From Lysobacter stagni (GTDB lineage: Bacteria > Pseudomonadota > Gammaproteobacteria > Xanthomonadales > Xanthomonadaceae): a DNA stretch of 64,000 nucleotides. Shown piece by piece: positions 1 to 9,841 of the stretch (position 1 is the first letter of the stretch; the number at the start of each line of letters is the position of its first letter). The stretch spans positions 2,364,001 through 2,428,000 of the forward strand of contig NZ_JASGBI010000001.1 of NCBI RefSeq assembly GCF_030053425.1. Direction: 5' to 3'. The translations under genes were made by a program, and so were the position numbers. The notes below the pieces were generated by a model. The model was not told the origin of the DNA. It ran no database searches and saw only the letters and a list, made by a program, of their open reading frames with translations.

Positions 1-143
1 CGTGTGGCGCGCGAGAGGAGGCTTTCCCTGGCCTGTGGCTGGGGCCTGTGTCATGACACGGCGCGACAGACGGTTCGATGCTGGCCTGTACCGCGCTTCA
101 CCGGCGTTGTATTCGGCAGGAGCCTCATACCGAAGGACAGACC

Positions 144-920
144 GTGGCCGAATTCGACAAGGGACCGCCCCAGCGCTTCGCCAACGTGTTCGCGCAGTGC
201 CCGGATTACGGAGCGCTGAAAACGCATTTCTGGTACGACTGGGGGCCGGTGTTCTATCGCGGCCGACTGGACGGTTCCGCGCGCGTGCTGTGCGTGGCCT
301 CCGATCCCGGCGCGACGGAGCGGATCGCCGGCCGGACGCTCGTCGGCGACGCCGGGCAACGCGTGCAGGGCTTCCTCGCCAAGCTGGGGCTCAGCCGCTC
401 GTATCTGTGCCTCAATGCGTTTTCGTATGCATTGATTCCCTCGCAGTCCAGCGATGGCGATGACGTGCTGACGGACCCGGCGCAGGTGACTTGGCGGAAT
501 CGACTGTTCCGCATGGCGCGCGGGAAGAACCTGCAGGCCATCGTGGCGTTCGGCGTGCAGGCGCAGAAGGCCGTGGACCTGTGGCCCGGAAAGGACGACA
601 CGCCGGTGTTCAAGGTGCCGCATCCCAGCAGTCGCGACGAAGCCGTCCTGCTGGCGAAGTGGAAGAGCGCGGTCACGTCGTTGCGCGGCATCGTCACGCC
701 GGACGACGATGGGCCCAGTGGCCTGCCCAATTACGGCTCGGCCTTCCGCGAGAGCGACTACGCGGCGGTTCCCCGGCGCGACCTTCCGTTCGGTGCGCCC
801 GCCTTCCTGGGCGACGACAGCCGCGGGCGCGCATCCTCGCCGCCGCAGCGCACCAGCGTCAGTCGCCCGCAACCGGACGACCGCCACACGCTGATCTGGA
901 CCGCTCCCGCGTCCCCCTAG
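144..920 (+). CDS. Uracil-DNA glycosylase superfamily-like protein
   Basis: A 258-residue protein read from a GTG start at 144, chosen because a purine-rich GAAGGACAG lies just upstream. Residues 49-92 look like the first half of a uracil-DNA glycosylase fold: a strand ending in SDPGATE, then RTLVGDAGQRVQGFL and a strand SYLCLNAF. A HPSS segment in the second half matches the usual HP(S/H)-type motif. Members of the superfamily excise uracil or related bases from DNA. I see no four-cysteine cluster of the family 4/5 type, so a base-excision role is inferred from motif order only. The last 60 residues are poorly ordered in appearance. The gene lies 32 bp before the amidohydrolase gene on the same strand. 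Confidence 0.7.
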   Translation: MAEFDKGPPQRFANVFAQCPDYGALKTHFWYDWGPVFYRGRLDGSARVLCVASDPGATERIAGRTLVGDAGQRVQGFLAKLGLSRSYLCLNAFSYALIPSQSSDGDDVLTDPAQVTWRNRLFRMARGKNLQAIVAFGVQAQKAVDLWPGKDDTPVFKVPHPSSRDEAVLLAKWKSAVTSLRGIVTPDDDGPSGLPNYGSAFRESDYAAVPRRDLPFGAPAFLGDDSRGRASSPPQRTSVSRPQPDDRHTLIWTAPASP

Positions 921-952
921 TGTCGCGTGACGCGACCGAACGAGCTGCCGCC

Positions 953-2584
953 ATGCCCGACAACACGCCCCTTCCCATCGACCCGTTGAATGGCGCGCGC
1001 ATCGTCCTGCAGGGGCGGGCCGTGACGATGGATTCGCGCTTCAAGGTGTTGCCGCGCGCACGCGTCTACATCGACCGCGGCAACATCGTCGCGGTGCAGG
1101 ACAGCGCGATGCCCGCGCCGTCCGGTTTCGACGACATCGCGGTCCTCGACACCAAGGGCACGCTGTATCCGGGCCTGATCGAACTCCACAACCACCTGGC
1201 CTACAACCTGCTGCAGCTGTGGAAAGTGCCGAAGAAGTACAGCAACCGCGATCAGTGGGCCGGAACGCCCGAATACCGCAGGCTCATCAGCGGGCCGATG
1301 CAGATCGTCGGCAAGACGCCCGAACTGCTACCGGCCCTGACGCGCTATGTCGAAGCCAAGTGCCTGCTCTCGGGCGTGACGACCAGCCAGGGCATCGCCC
1401 TGTACAGCAGCGCTGGCGTGCGCAAGTTCTATCGTGGCCTGATCCGCAATGTGGAGCAGACCGACGAAGCCGACCTCCCTGAAGCGTCCACGCGCATCCC
1501 CGACGTGGATGCCAGCGACATCGTGCGCTTCAAGGAGCGCCTGCTGAAGCAGTCGTGTTTCCTCCTGCACCTGAGCGAAGGCACCGACACGAAGGCGCGC
1601 AATGCCTTCCTCGCGCTGAAGATGGCCGGCGCCGACTGGGCCATCACCCGGGCGTTGGCCGGCATCCATTGCGCCGCGCTTCATGAAGAAGACTTCCGCA
1701 CGATGGCGCAGTTCGAAGGCGCGATGGTGTGGTCGCCGCTGAGCAATCTGCTGCTGTACGGCGAGACCGCGCGCATCAAGGCGGCCAAGTCCGAAGGCGT
1801 GCGCATCGGGCTTGGATCGGACTGGTCGCCGTCGGGGAGCAAGAACCTGCTGGGCGAGCTGAAAGCCGCCAAGTTGTGGAGCGACGAACACGGCGTGTTC
1901 AGCGACCGCGAACTGGTGGCGATGGCCACGCGCAACGGTGCCAACATCGTCGGCTGGGGCAAGCGGCTGGGCTCGCTGCAATCGGGGAAGCGAGCCGACC
2001 TGATCGTGGTGAAGGGCGACGACAAGGATCCGTACGAACAGTTGATCCGCGCCACCGAAGGCGACGTCGCACTGGTGATGATCAACGGTGTTCCGCGTTG
2101 CGGATTGCCCTCATGGATGAAGAAGCTGGGCGTGAAGGCGTCGGAAGGCGAGTCGTGCAAGGTGGACGGCAGTGCGCGCACGCTGTTCCTGAAGCAGGAC
2201 ACGCAGGACCCCGCGGTCGCCAGCCTCGCGCTCGGGCCGGCGACGGAAATGCTGACGAAGGCACTCAAGCAACTGCCGAAACTCGCGCGAAAGCTGGAAG
2301 AGCCGCGCCCCGTGGCGGCGCTGGCGCGTCGCAAACCGGTGTGGCAGCTGGCGCTGGACGAGTTGGAGGAGGGCGGCCATCTGCGTCCCAACCTGCCGTT
2401 CGCGCACGTGTATACCGGCGCGCGCCCTCAAGTCGGCGCCGGCAGCAAGAAGCTCTCGGAAATCGTGACGCCGCTGGTGCTGGATCCACTGACGGTGGTG
2501 GACGATGCGCACTTCATCGACCGCATCGAGGCCCAGGCAAACCTGCCGGACGCGGTGCGGACGCAGTTGCGGGCGCTCTACTGA
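953..2584 (+). CDS. Amidohydrolase family protein
   Basis: A 543-residue metal-dependent hydrolase of the amidohydrolase (TIM-barrel) superfamily. The strand-1 metal motif reads LIELHNHLAY near residue 80, later segments GIHCAALHEEDF and GLGSDWSP supply the downstream His and Asp ligands, and a composite beta domain flanks the barrel at both ends (KRADLIVVKGDD). The ATG at 953 follows the upstream stop by 32 bp. The C-terminal 130 residues extend beyond the minimal fold. The substrate cannot be told from sequence; cyclic amides, deaminated bases or chlorohydrolase-type substrates are all possible. No signal peptide is visible, so the protein is probably cytoplasmic. Confidence 0.8.
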   Translation: MPDNTPLPIDPLNGARIVLQGRAVTMDSRFKVLPRARVYIDRGNIVAVQDSAMPAPSGFDDIAVLDTKGTLYPGLIELHNHLAYNLLQLWKVPKKYSNRDQWAGTPEYRRLISGPMQIVGKTPELLPALTRYVEAKCLLSGVTTSQGIALYSSAGVRKFYRGLIRNVEQTDEADLPEASTRIPDVDASDIVRFKERLLKQSCFLLHLSEGTDTKARNAFLALKMAGADWAITRALAGIHCAALHEEDFRTMAQFEGAMVWSPLSNLLLYGETARIKAAKSEGVRIGLGSDWSPSGSKNLLGELKAAKLWSDEHGVFSDRELVAMATRNGANIVGWGKRLGSLQSGKRADLIVVKGDDKDPYEQLIRATEGDVALVMINGVPRCGLPSWMKKLGVKASEGESCKVDGSARTLFLKQDTQDPAVASLALGPATEMLTKALKQLPKLARKLEEPRPVAALARRKPVWQLALDELEEGGHLRPNLPFAHVYTGARPQVGAGSKKLSEIVTPLVLDPLTVVDDAHFIDRIEAQANLPDAVRTQLRALY

Positions 2585-2874
2585 TCACCGGCGACGTGAC
2601 GATGCATCCGTAACCGCGGCCGCGCCCATACACCCGGCGTCGTGATGAGCGCGTGCAGTGGCGCGTGTCGTGGCTCGCCGATGTCAATCAAGGAAACGGT
2701 TGCGGGCGCGCGGCATACGCCTCATCCTTCGGCGAAGTCGCACATCGTGCGTATTCGTTTCGATTGCGCCTCTCGTGCGCGATCCATACGGAGAGTCCGG
2801 ACGTGGCATTCCTGGTCTCGAAGTTCCCGACGACGATCTCGGCCCCGTGCATGCGTTCGCATGTGGCAGGCCCG

Positions 2875-4095
2875 ATGGCGGTCGTTGCCCGGTTCGTCCC
2901 GATCGTGCTCGTCGGCGTGCTGTGCTTGTTGTCGGGATGCGCAACGCTGCCGCGTGATCCCGTTCCCCCGCAGCTGACCGGGACCGCGACGATTCCCGGC
3001 ATGACCGGCGTGCGCGCGACGGCGGGACGGCCCAGCCTCGCGATGCAGAGCGACTTCCTGCAATCGCTGCAGGACGAATCCGCCACGGATTTCCCCGTCG
3101 ATGCCAACGGCGCGACGCGCTATCCCTACCTCGCGCTGTCCGGCGGTGGTGCGTATGGGGCATTCGGTGCCGGGTTCCTCGACGGCTGGACCGCGACAGG
3201 AAAACGGCCGGTCTTCAAGATCGTCACCGGCGTTTCGACCGGCGCGCTGATGGCGCCTTTCGCGTACCTGGGCCCCCGGTACGATGCCTTGCTGAAACGG
3301 ATCTACACCACCACCACGCGCGACGACATATTCACGCCGCTGTCGCCCATCGCCGCGTTGCTGCGACGCGATTCGTTCGCGCAGAGCGCGCCGCTGGAGC
3401 GGCTGATCGAGCGTTACGTGGATGCCACCGTGTTGTCGGAAGTGGCGCAAGCACATCGGAACGGCCGCAGGCTTTACATGGGCACGGTGGACCTGGATTC
3501 ACGCCGTTTTGTCGTCTGGAACATGGGGCTGATCGCCACGCACGGCAATGCGCAGGCACTGGAGCTGTTCCGCAAGGTGATGCTGGCCTCGGCCTCCATT
3601 CCCATCGCGTTTCCGCCCGTGCTGATGGAGGTGGAGGCAGGTGGGCAACGTTACGATGAGATGCACGTGGACGGTTTCGTCGGCGCCAATGTGTTCGTCA
3701 ATGTCGGCGTGTTCGATACGTCCAGCATCTACCTCGCCGCGGGACGTGCGTACGCGCACGACGATATCTTCGTGATCCACAACGGCCAGCTGGCGCCGCC
3801 GCCCGGGCCGACCGAGCGCTCGTTCCGCGGCATCGCGGGTCGCGTGATCGAAACCTCAGGCCGCTCCACCATCGTCGGCGACCTCTTCCGCGAATACGCC
3901 TTCGCGCAACGCAACGGCTCCGGTTTTCATTGGGTGACGATCGAACCCTCGGTTGTGCTGGGTGACCCGCTCGCGTTCAACGCCGATGAGATGGCCAAGC
4001 TCTACGCCGAAGGCGAGCGCGCCGCCCGCGCGGGACCGGTGTGGTTCACCTTGCCGCCGGGGTTCGTGGGTGGCCCGCCATTGCCGGGGCACTGA
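2875..4095 (+). CDS. Patatin-like phospholipase, predicted lipoprotein
   Basis: The ATG at 2875 gives a compact lipoprotein signal peptide ending in LLSGC. An in-frame GTG at 2803 has a better ribosome site (GGAGAG seven bases upstream) but would put about 24 residues before the signal. The mature protein has the patatin hallmarks in order: the oxyanion loop GGGAYGAFGAGF, the nucleophile elbow GVSTG (GxSxG) and the late DGF of the Ser-Asp dyad. Patatin-like enzymes hydrolyse acyl esters of phospholipids; a lipid anchor would place this one at the cell envelope. The gene stands alone, 290 bp after the amidohydrolase gene, and ends about 120 bp before the island junction. Confidence 0.85.
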   Translation: MAVVARFVPIVLVGVLCLLSGCATLPRDPVPPQLTGTATIPGMTGVRATAGRPSLAMQSDFLQSLQDESATDFPVDANGATRYPYLALSGGGAYGAFGAGFLDGWTATGKRPVFKIVTGVSTGALMAPFAYLGPRYDALLKRIYTTTTRDDIFTPLSPIAALLRRDSFAQSAPLERLIERYVDATVLSEVAQAHRNGRRLYMGTVDLDSRRFVVWNMGLIATHGNAQALELFRKVMLASASIPIAFPPVLMEVEAGGQRYDEMHVDGFVGANVFVNVGVFDTSSIYLAAGRAYAHDDIFVIHNGQLAPPPGPTERSFRGIAGRVIETSGRSTIVGDLFREYAFAQRNGSGFHWVTIEPSVVLGDPLAFNADEMAKLYAEGERAARAGPVWFTLPPGFVGGPPLPGH

Positions 4096-4171
4096 TGCCT
4101 GCGGACGTGAGCCCGGGGCGATGCGCTGGTTCTTGAAGTTGCAGCGCCAGAAACCGGATGCCCAAAGCAAA

Positions 4172-4204
4172 ACAGCGCGTCACGCCGATGGCATAACGCG
4201 CTGT
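4172..4204 (-). terminator. Displaced tRNA-Ala terminator hairpin
   Basis: ACAGCGCGT at 4172-4180 pairs with ACGCGCTGT at 4196-4204. The flanks (AAAGCAAAACAGCGC before, TGGCTGGAT after) match those of the hairpin that follows the intact tRNA-Ala at 22196-22235. This is therefore the original downstream region of the tRNA, carried to the far side of the island by the insertion. Confidence 0.6.
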
Positions 4205-4216
4205 CCTGGCTGGATG

Positions 4217-4263
4217 AATGGTGGAGCGGAGGAGGATCGAACTCCCGACCTTCGCATTGCGAA
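4217..4263 (-). repeat. attL: displaced 3' part of tRNA-Ala, 47-bp direct repeat
   Basis: Identical over 47 bp to 22245-22291. It covers the anticodon loop to the encoded CCA end of tRNA-Ala, read on the minus strand, plus two bases outside. Beyond 4263 the sequence leaves the tRNA, so this copy cannot encode a functional tRNA. Similarity continues less perfectly outward to about 4164. Confidence 0.9.
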
Positions 4264-4293
4264 TGCTAATGCATCGCTATGCAAATCAACGCA

Positions 4294-4333
4294 TGTGGCG
4301 ATTACTTGGATTTAACGCCACAATTTTGCCACA
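4294..4333. promoter_or_regulatory. Candidate integrase arm-type sites, left end
   Basis: TGTGGC at 4294-4299 (inverted) is followed by GCCACA at 4317-4322 and 4328-4333; the two direct copies are 11 bp apart and together form GCCACAATTTTGCCACA. The right end has the same three motifs with the same 11-bp spacing of the direct pair. They lie between the attachment core and the integrase gene, where arm-type integrase sites are expected. They also overlap the probable int promoter region. The function is inferred from position and symmetry. Confidence 0.45.
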
Positions 4334-4347
4334 GTCAGGAGGAGCTG

Positions 4348-5427
4348 ATGGCAACTTTTCGGAAGCGCGGCCCCTATCAGTGGGAGGCCCAGATTCGCCG
4401 GCGCGGATACCCGGCGACTAGCAAGACATTCGAAACCAAGGCCGAAGCCGAAGCCTGGTCGGCAATGATCGAATCGGAGATGTCGCGCGGCGTCTGGGTC
4501 AGTCGTAGTCAGGCGGAGTCTACGACTCTGCACCAGCTCCTCGAACGCTATGAGCGGGAGGTTGTTCCCACGAAGAAGGGGCACACCCAAGAACGCTCCG
4601 TGTTGAGTGTGTGGCGCTCGACAGCACTTGCCAGACGCACTGTGGCCGGTGTACGTAGCACGGATGTGGCCGCGCTTCGGGACGAATGGTTGCGATCCTA
4701 TAAGGCCGCCACTGTGCTGCGTCGACTCTCCGTGCTCTCCCATGTCTTCAATGTGGCTAGGCGAGAATGGGGAATGGAGAGCGTGGGGAACCCTGTTGAG
4801 CTTGTTCGGAAGCCAACCGTCAACAATGCGCGGTCACGGCGACTCGCCGCGATCGCGGAGGCGGGAAGCAACACCCTTGCCAAGGGGGAGTTGGACCGCG
4901 TCATTGCCTCCACCGAGTCAACCACACTGCCAGCAATCGTTCGACTCGCAGTTGAAACAGCCATGCGCAGGAGTGAGATTGTTGGCTTGCGTTGGGAGCA
5001 CATTGACCTGACCAGGCGCGTCGCGCACTTGCCGGCTACCAAGAACGGTAGCTCGCGCAACGTTCCATTGTCTGGGGCAGCTGTTGAAGTGCTTGCCAAC
5101 CTACTTCCTACGGGTGCCCAGGTGAATAGGGCGCCTGGTGGACGCGTATTCCATCTGCGCGATGATGCGGTTACTCGCGCCTTCGAAAGGGCTGTGGCGC
5201 GAGCGCGTCATGAGTATGAGTCCGAATGTCGCATGGCAGGGTTGCCTGCTGATGCCACGTTTCTGACCAACCTAAGGTTTCACGACCTTCGTCACGAGGC
5301 GACTTCTCGGCTGGCCGACGTGTACCAGTTGCACGAGCTTTCAAAGGTCACCGGACACAAGGATCCACGCATGCTATTACGCTACTACCATCCGAGTGCT
5401 GAGGACCTGGCCAGAAGGCTTCTATAA
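4348..5427 (+). CDS. int: Tyrosine-type site-specific integrase
   Basis: A 359-residue phage/ICE-type tyrosine recombinase. The ATG at 4348 follows a strong AGGAGG (4338-4343); the frame is open further upstream but that part runs back towards the attachment site. An N-terminal arm-binding and core-binding part (residues 1-170) precedes the catalytic domain. The catalytic residues are visible: R207 in AMRRSE, H312 and R315 in HDLRH, H337 in TGHKD, and the nucleophile Y346 (or Y347) in RYYHPS. It should catalyse recombination between the tRNA-Ala attachment sites and is the first gene inside the island. No excisionase is certain; the AlpA-like protein at 17.5 kb is the best candidate. Confidence 0.93.
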   Translation: MATFRKRGPYQWEAQIRRRGYPATSKTFETKAEAEAWSAMIESEMSRGVWVSRSQAESTTLHQLLERYEREVVPTKKGHTQERSVLSVWRSTALARRTVAGVRSTDVAALRDEWLRSYKAATVLRRLSVLSHVFNVARREWGMESVGNPVELVRKPTVNNARSRRLAAIAEAGSNTLAKGELDRVIASTESTTLPAIVRLAVETAMRRSEIVGLRWEHIDLTRRVAHLPATKNGSSRNVPLSGAAVEVLANLLPTGAQVNRAPGGRVFHLRDDAVTRAFERAVARARHEYESECRMAGLPADATFLTNLRFHDLRHEATSRLADVYQLHELSKVTGHKDPRMLLRYYHPSAEDLARRLL

Positions 5428-5496
5428 GTGAATAGGATGGGTCAGTTTTCATGAAAGTGAAACCGTCAGGCACATTCGCTCCTCAGGGCAAAACAG

Positions 5497-7884
5497 TCAC
5501 TGCGCCTTCAAGCATTCTTTGACTGCATGATCGATGGAAGCCACATGGATGGGGGTGGGCGATCCACCTTTCATCTTCCACACTGTATAGCCTCCCTTGA
5601 TCGCTTTGCCGCCGATAGCGGTCTGCTTGCCCTCAGAAACGAAACGCGTAAGGAGCTTAGTTGTGCCTTCGTCCTGGATGTCGAATAGCTTTCGCGCAAC
5701 CGCATCTGTGAGCAGGTGAGCTCCCTTGGTGTCCAGACAGAACACCAACTTGCCCTTCCACGCGAGGAAGTCAGGGGAAAACGACGCGCTGTCGCCTTCG
5801 GACAGTAAGGGAATACGGAAGCCGCCATTGCTGGGGTTCCGGTGCCAGGCCACGCCCACTTTGTCCAAAGCGGAAGCGAATGAGGCTTCGAACTTGTTGA
5901 GGCCTGCGTAGCGCTCATAAAGCGCGTTTTCGAAGGCCTGCGCCTTCTTGGGCACGCGCATTGTAGAAAAAGTGAACTCTCGGTTGGACTCATAGACCAG
6001 AGAAGTCAGTTGGTAATACGTGGCCACAATCTCACGCGCCAACAGTTCTGCTGCGGCAGCCGCATTGCTTCCCGCCTCCACGCGCACATCGAACTTAGAT
6101 GCCTTGAGGTCCGCCACTGCTAGGGCGGCCGGGGACCGTGCGCGGATAGCGTTGCCCACCAGCCAGCGCAGACGCACGCGGTTGGCATGCCCGCTGGCAG
6201 CCCACTCCTGGTTTCCTGACTTGGCCAGATTGGAAATTTCCACCGTCTCGGTCTTGCGGTGCGCATCGCCCTGGGTATCGATCTCACCTTCTTTGAACGT
6301 GGGGAACTGGCCCACCAGCTTCGCAATGACCTCGACGGCGTCGTCCGCGTCGGCGTGGACTTGGTGGAGCACCGCGGCCATGTCGTCTTTGGGCTCCAGG
6401 TCCTCCAGGCTCCCTTCTCCGCCCCCATATGTGTGGACGATTTCGATGGTGGTACCAGACTCCTGCAGCTTGGCGCGCACGGCTTCGATGGAGTCGGTGA
6501 AGACGTTCTTCTTGTCCACCCTCAGGAAGAAGTGCGCGCTGTTTAACAACGCGGAGTCGTAGTGCTTGGCATCGTATTGGCGCAGCACCCTGCCGATGAT
6601 CTGCTCAACCTTGATTTGGGAGCCCATCGATTTGTCGACGTAACCCAAATAGCAGGCCGGGTCGTCCCATCCTTCCTGGAGACCTAGGTTAAAAATGATG
6701 TGCTGGAAATCGCCGGCCTGAAACTCGTCGAAGTCGCTTTCGCCCTTAGAAAACAGGTTCACGGCCTCGGGCTTATTGCCCTCGCTGAACTTCAAGTCGG
6801 CGTAGATGGCAACCTTGGCGGGGTCCACCTTCTTCTGCTCGACTAGGTAGCGCCAGATGCGGATGGGCGGCGCGCTGCGGTGTTCGAAGGGCTTGGTGTG
6901 GTCGTCCTTGTCGCCGTCGTCGGTAATGTTGGTCTTACAAACGTAAATGGCCTTGGGCGTGAACCCCAGCGCCCGGGCGTCGATCTCCTGCTCAATGAGC
7001 CGGAGCCGGTCGTGGAGATCGTCTAGGCACCGCTCCATCGGGGCGGTGGTGCCATCGAACTGGATCGAGGTCTTAATCAACTCTGCCTTGATAACGGCAT
7101 TGCTGTCGACGGCGGTGATGGCAAATGCGCTGGCGTCTGGCACTCCTTCCTTATCCACCGCACTGAGCCGGCCGAACTCCTTGGCGCCGTCAACCTCTTG
7201 CCCAGCTTCCTCCACCCAGGTATCCAATGGACCAAGCACCGACCTGGCGAAATTCGCCGGCAGCTTTAGCGTGGCGCTGGCCAGAAGGTAAGCCTCCGGC
7301 TCCAGCTCGGCCAGAATCTGCGTTTGCTGCTCGGACAGGTTGTGCCCTTCGTCGTAAACGATGATGAGCGGGCGCCGGACGCCGCCGACATCGCGGGCGA
7401 TGAGGCGTTCCCACGGCGACTGGTCGCCGAACAGGTCCTGGTCCTTCTTGTAAATGTTCAAGGCGCCGTCGGCCTGCTCCTTATTGTTGAACAGGCCAGT
7501 GGTCGCCAGGATGAGGAGTGGTGAGCTGCCGTCGGCGATCAGGTTTGGCTCCAGCTGTGCTGCGCGGATGACGCGGAAGTCGTCCACGATCTCCGCATAC
7601 TTCCCTCCGCTGGAAAAGTTGGTGTAGGTCTGCTGGACCACCGACTTGGCCTTGCTCATCCAGAACACAATGGGCTGCACGCCCATGTGCAGCCGCATCA
7701 AAGTCACGGCCTCAGCCAGCACCGGAGTCTTGCCCGCGCCAGTGATGGCTGCCAAGGCCTGGTAGAACGGCCGGGGAAGCTTGCCCTTATAGGTGGGTCG
7801 GTAAGGATGGCCCGTGTAATAGGCGTAGCGTTCGGCGATCTGCTTGGCGGCGCGAATCTGAAAAGGTTTTAGCTCAATCTGCAT
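5497..7884 (-). CDS. res: Type III restriction enzyme, Res subunit
   Basis: A 795-residue superfamily 2 helicase-nuclease, the restriction subunit of a type III system. The ATG at 7884 overlaps the end of mod by 11 bp, as expected for a co-translated pair. The helicase motifs read ITGAGKT (Walker A, residues 47-53), YDEGH (DEAD-box type, about 177-181), LLASATLK (motif III) and IIGRVLRQ (motif VI). Near the C-terminus, SPDF followed by CLDTK gives a PD-(D/E)xK nuclease site. Res needs Mod for site recognition and cuts after ATP-driven movement between two unmethylated sites. The reading frame is intact. It is convergent with int, 69 bp away. Confidence 0.92.
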   Translation of the reverse strand: MQIELKPFQIRAAKQIAERYAYYTGHPYRPTYKGKLPRPFYQALAAITGAGKTPVLAEAVTLMRLHMGVQPIVFWMSKAKSVVQQTYTNFSSGGKYAEIVDDFRVIRAAQLEPNLIADGSSPLLILATTGLFNNKEQADGALNIYKKDQDLFGDQSPWERLIARDVGGVRRPLIIVYDEGHNLSEQQTQILAELEPEAYLLASATLKLPANFARSVLGPLDTWVEEAGQEVDGAKEFGRLSAVDKEGVPDASAFAITAVDSNAVIKAELIKTSIQFDGTTAPMERCLDDLHDRLRLIEQEIDARALGFTPKAIYVCKTNITDDGDKDDHTKPFEHRSAPPIRIWRYLVEQKKVDPAKVAIYADLKFSEGNKPEAVNLFSKGESDFDEFQAGDFQHIIFNLGLQEGWDDPACYLGYVDKSMGSQIKVEQIIGRVLRQYDAKHYDSALLNSAHFFLRVDKKNVFTDSIEAVRAKLQESGTTIEIVHTYGGGEGSLEDLEPKDDMAAVLHQVHADADDAVEVIAKLVGQFPTFKEGEIDTQGDAHRKTETVEISNLAKSGNQEWAASGHANRVRLRWLVGNAIRARSPAALAVADLKASKFDVRVEAGSNAAAAAELLAREIVATYYQLTSLVYESNREFTFSTMRVPKKAQAFENALYERYAGLNKFEASFASALDKVGVAWHRNPSNGGFRIPLLSEGDSASFSPDFLAWKGKLVFCLDTKGAHLLTDAVARKLFDIQDEGTTKLLTRFVSEGKQTAIGGKAIKGGYTVWKMKGGSPTPIHVASIDHAVKECLKAQ

Positions 7885-9817
7885 CCGTGCCACCGTCATT
7901 GTTGAACGCGTCCGCCCGGGCGTTGAAGCCAATATGCTCCAACACCTTGTCGGGGATTTTGTAGAACTCAATGTCATTGCCCGTGTACGGCGCCAGGGAC
8001 GCGTAGACGTGGTAGCGGCCGGCTAGCCCAGCGGCCTTGGCCTCCTGGACGATCTCTTTGAACACTGTGCGGGTCAGCGCCGAGGGTTGGTCGGGGGCGG
8101 TCCACACCAGGAAGAACCCCTCGTTGCGGGTGTTCACTGCGAAGAGGTGTTTGTGTTCTCCCACCGGCAGGCGTTTGAGGTAGGACTTGGCCTTGTCGTT
8201 GCGATCCCAGTAGCTAACCAGCAACAAGTCCATCATTTCCTCGCGGGCCAGCGCATTCACGGCGGTGGCGTCCACCTTCTCTCGCTTGAGGGTGAAGTAG
8301 CGGAAACCCCCGCCCAGTGGCTCGCGATCGCCGGATTTCCACTTGCCAGTGATGACGCGCTTGACTCGGTCAGCGGTGAGGGTCTTGGCGTAGTTATCCC
8401 CCTTCGCGTCGTTGCCCTGTTCGATCAGGACGAAGCGCCGGTTGGCATCCTGTTCCTGGTTCAATTCCAGCACTGCGTGCCCGGTCGTGCCTGACCCCGC
8501 GAATGGGTCCAGCACAATGCCGTCCTTGCGGCACCAAATCTGAATGATTTTCTTGATTAGGCGCAGGGGTTTGACCGTCTCAAAGTTGTGCCCCTTGCCC
8601 ACCACCGCGTCTAGCTCTTCGATGCCGTCTCGGGAACGACCGCTGAGGGTGCGCAGCCAGGACACGCCGTCAATGGCCGGCGGGGCCTCGTCATCCTCCA
8701 GCCAGAATGTGGTCGGAACACCGCCTTGCCGGACCAGGGCCTTGTAGACCTTGCGAACGGGCTTCTGTTGCCCATCCACGCCCCAGTAGAGGTACGGCCA
8801 AGCGCCCTTGTCCAACCGCTTTCCGGCCACATCCGCGGCCCTCTTCAACAGCGCTTTCCGCTGAGTGGCATTCGCTGCACCCCAGCCCTTCAACGCCAGT
8901 GCCTTGCCACGTTTGTCGCCAATGTCCATATCTTCGTAGGACACATCCCACTCTTCCAGCCACTTCTTCATCGCCGACCGCTTGTTCGCCCAGTGACGTT
9001 CGCCGGGATGGTGGAAATCCCCGGTGAAAGGTGACTGGATTGCGTAGTTGGCGTTCTTACTCGCGCCCTTGCCCGTCAAGTCGCCCTGTTTCCAATCGGA
9101 CAGGGGGTCGTTGTCGATGTTCCCGAACCGGGCGTCGGCGAGCGCGGAGCGTTCCACCAACCCGGTTTTGGCCAGCTCGGCCGACTTGGCGTAGACCAGC
9201 ACGTACTCGGTCGTTAGGGAAAGTTTCGACGACTGGTTTTTCGGCGTTGTTTTTTGCCAGTTGATGATGCCGAGGCGGTTCTCCTCGTGGAAAATCTCGT
9301 CCATCAGCATCCCGAGTCGATAAAGCTCGCGGTGATCGATGCAGATGGCGATGACCCCGCCGGGCTTGAGCATTTCGCGCATCATCCAAAGGCGCGGCGT
9401 CATAAAGCGCAGCCACTTGCTGTGTCGCGAGCCATCATCCTTGGCCACAAGTTCGCCCATATCCGGGTCGTTGGGGTCCTTGTCCCATTTGTCGTTGTAA
9501 CGGAAGTCCTCGCCCGTGTTGTAGGGGGGGTCGGTCAACACCAGGTCCACCTGCCCGCGATACTTATAGAGCGTGACCATCGCAGCCAAGTTCTCACCGT
9601 CCCACAACTCGTTGGCGACTTCCTCTGCCGCGCCTCCCACCGAAGCGCGCTTGTTGAGTTCGCACATCCGGGGCTTGACCTGGCGCACGATCTGCCAAGG
9701 CGCGGCGCGCCCGGAGTAGTTCAGGACAATTCCGTCCTTCCCGGCCTCCGCACGCTCGGCGTCGTAGTCTTGCAGCAACTTGATGAGCGCTGACCTGGGC
9801 AGCTCCTCGTATTTCAT
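7874..9817 (-). CDS. mod: Type III site-specific DNA methyltransferase, Mod subunit
   Basis: A 647-residue beta-class adenine methyltransferase. The ATG at 9817 follows AAGGCGAG; the frame is open further upstream but that part overlaps two hairpins. The catalytic DPPYNTG is at residues 96-102 and the AdoMet-binding motif DPFAGSGTTGHAV comes later, the beta-class order typical of type III Mod. The central part (about residues 200-400) is the target-recognition region, so the site is not predictable. Mod methylates host sites and directs Res, whose start overlaps the mod stop. No simple-sequence repeat suggesting phase variation is seen inside the gene. Confidence 0.93.
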   Translation of the reverse strand: MKYEELPRSALIKLLQDYDAERAEAGKDGIVLNYSGRAAPWQIVRQVKPRMCELNKRASVGGAAEEVANELWDGENLAAMVTLYKYRGQVDLVLTDPPYNTGEDFRYNDKWDKDPNDPDMGELVAKDDGSRHSKWLRFMTPRLWMMREMLKPGGVIAICIDHRELYRLGMLMDEIFHEENRLGIINWQKTTPKNQSSKLSLTTEYVLVYAKSAELAKTGLVERSALADARFGNIDNDPLSDWKQGDLTGKGASKNANYAIQSPFTGDFHHPGERHWANKRSAMKKWLEEWDVSYEDMDIGDKRGKALALKGWGAANATQRKALLKRAADVAGKRLDKGAWPYLYWGVDGQQKPVRKVYKALVRQGGVPTTFWLEDDEAPPAIDGVSWLRTLSGRSRDGIEELDAVVGKGHNFETVKPLRLIKKIIQIWCRKDGIVLDPFAGSGTTGHAVLELNQEQDANRRFVLIEQGNDAKGDNYAKTLTADRVKRVITGKWKSGDREPLGGGFRYFTLKREKVDATAVNALAREEMMDLLLVSYWDRNDKAKSYLKRLPVGEHKHLFAVNTRNEGFFLVWTAPDQPSALTRTVFKEIVQEAKAAGLAGRYHVYASLAPYTGNDIEFYKIPDKVLEHIGFNARADAFNNDGGTDAD

Positions 9818-9841
9818 TCGACTCGCCTTGTTTTTTCGGGT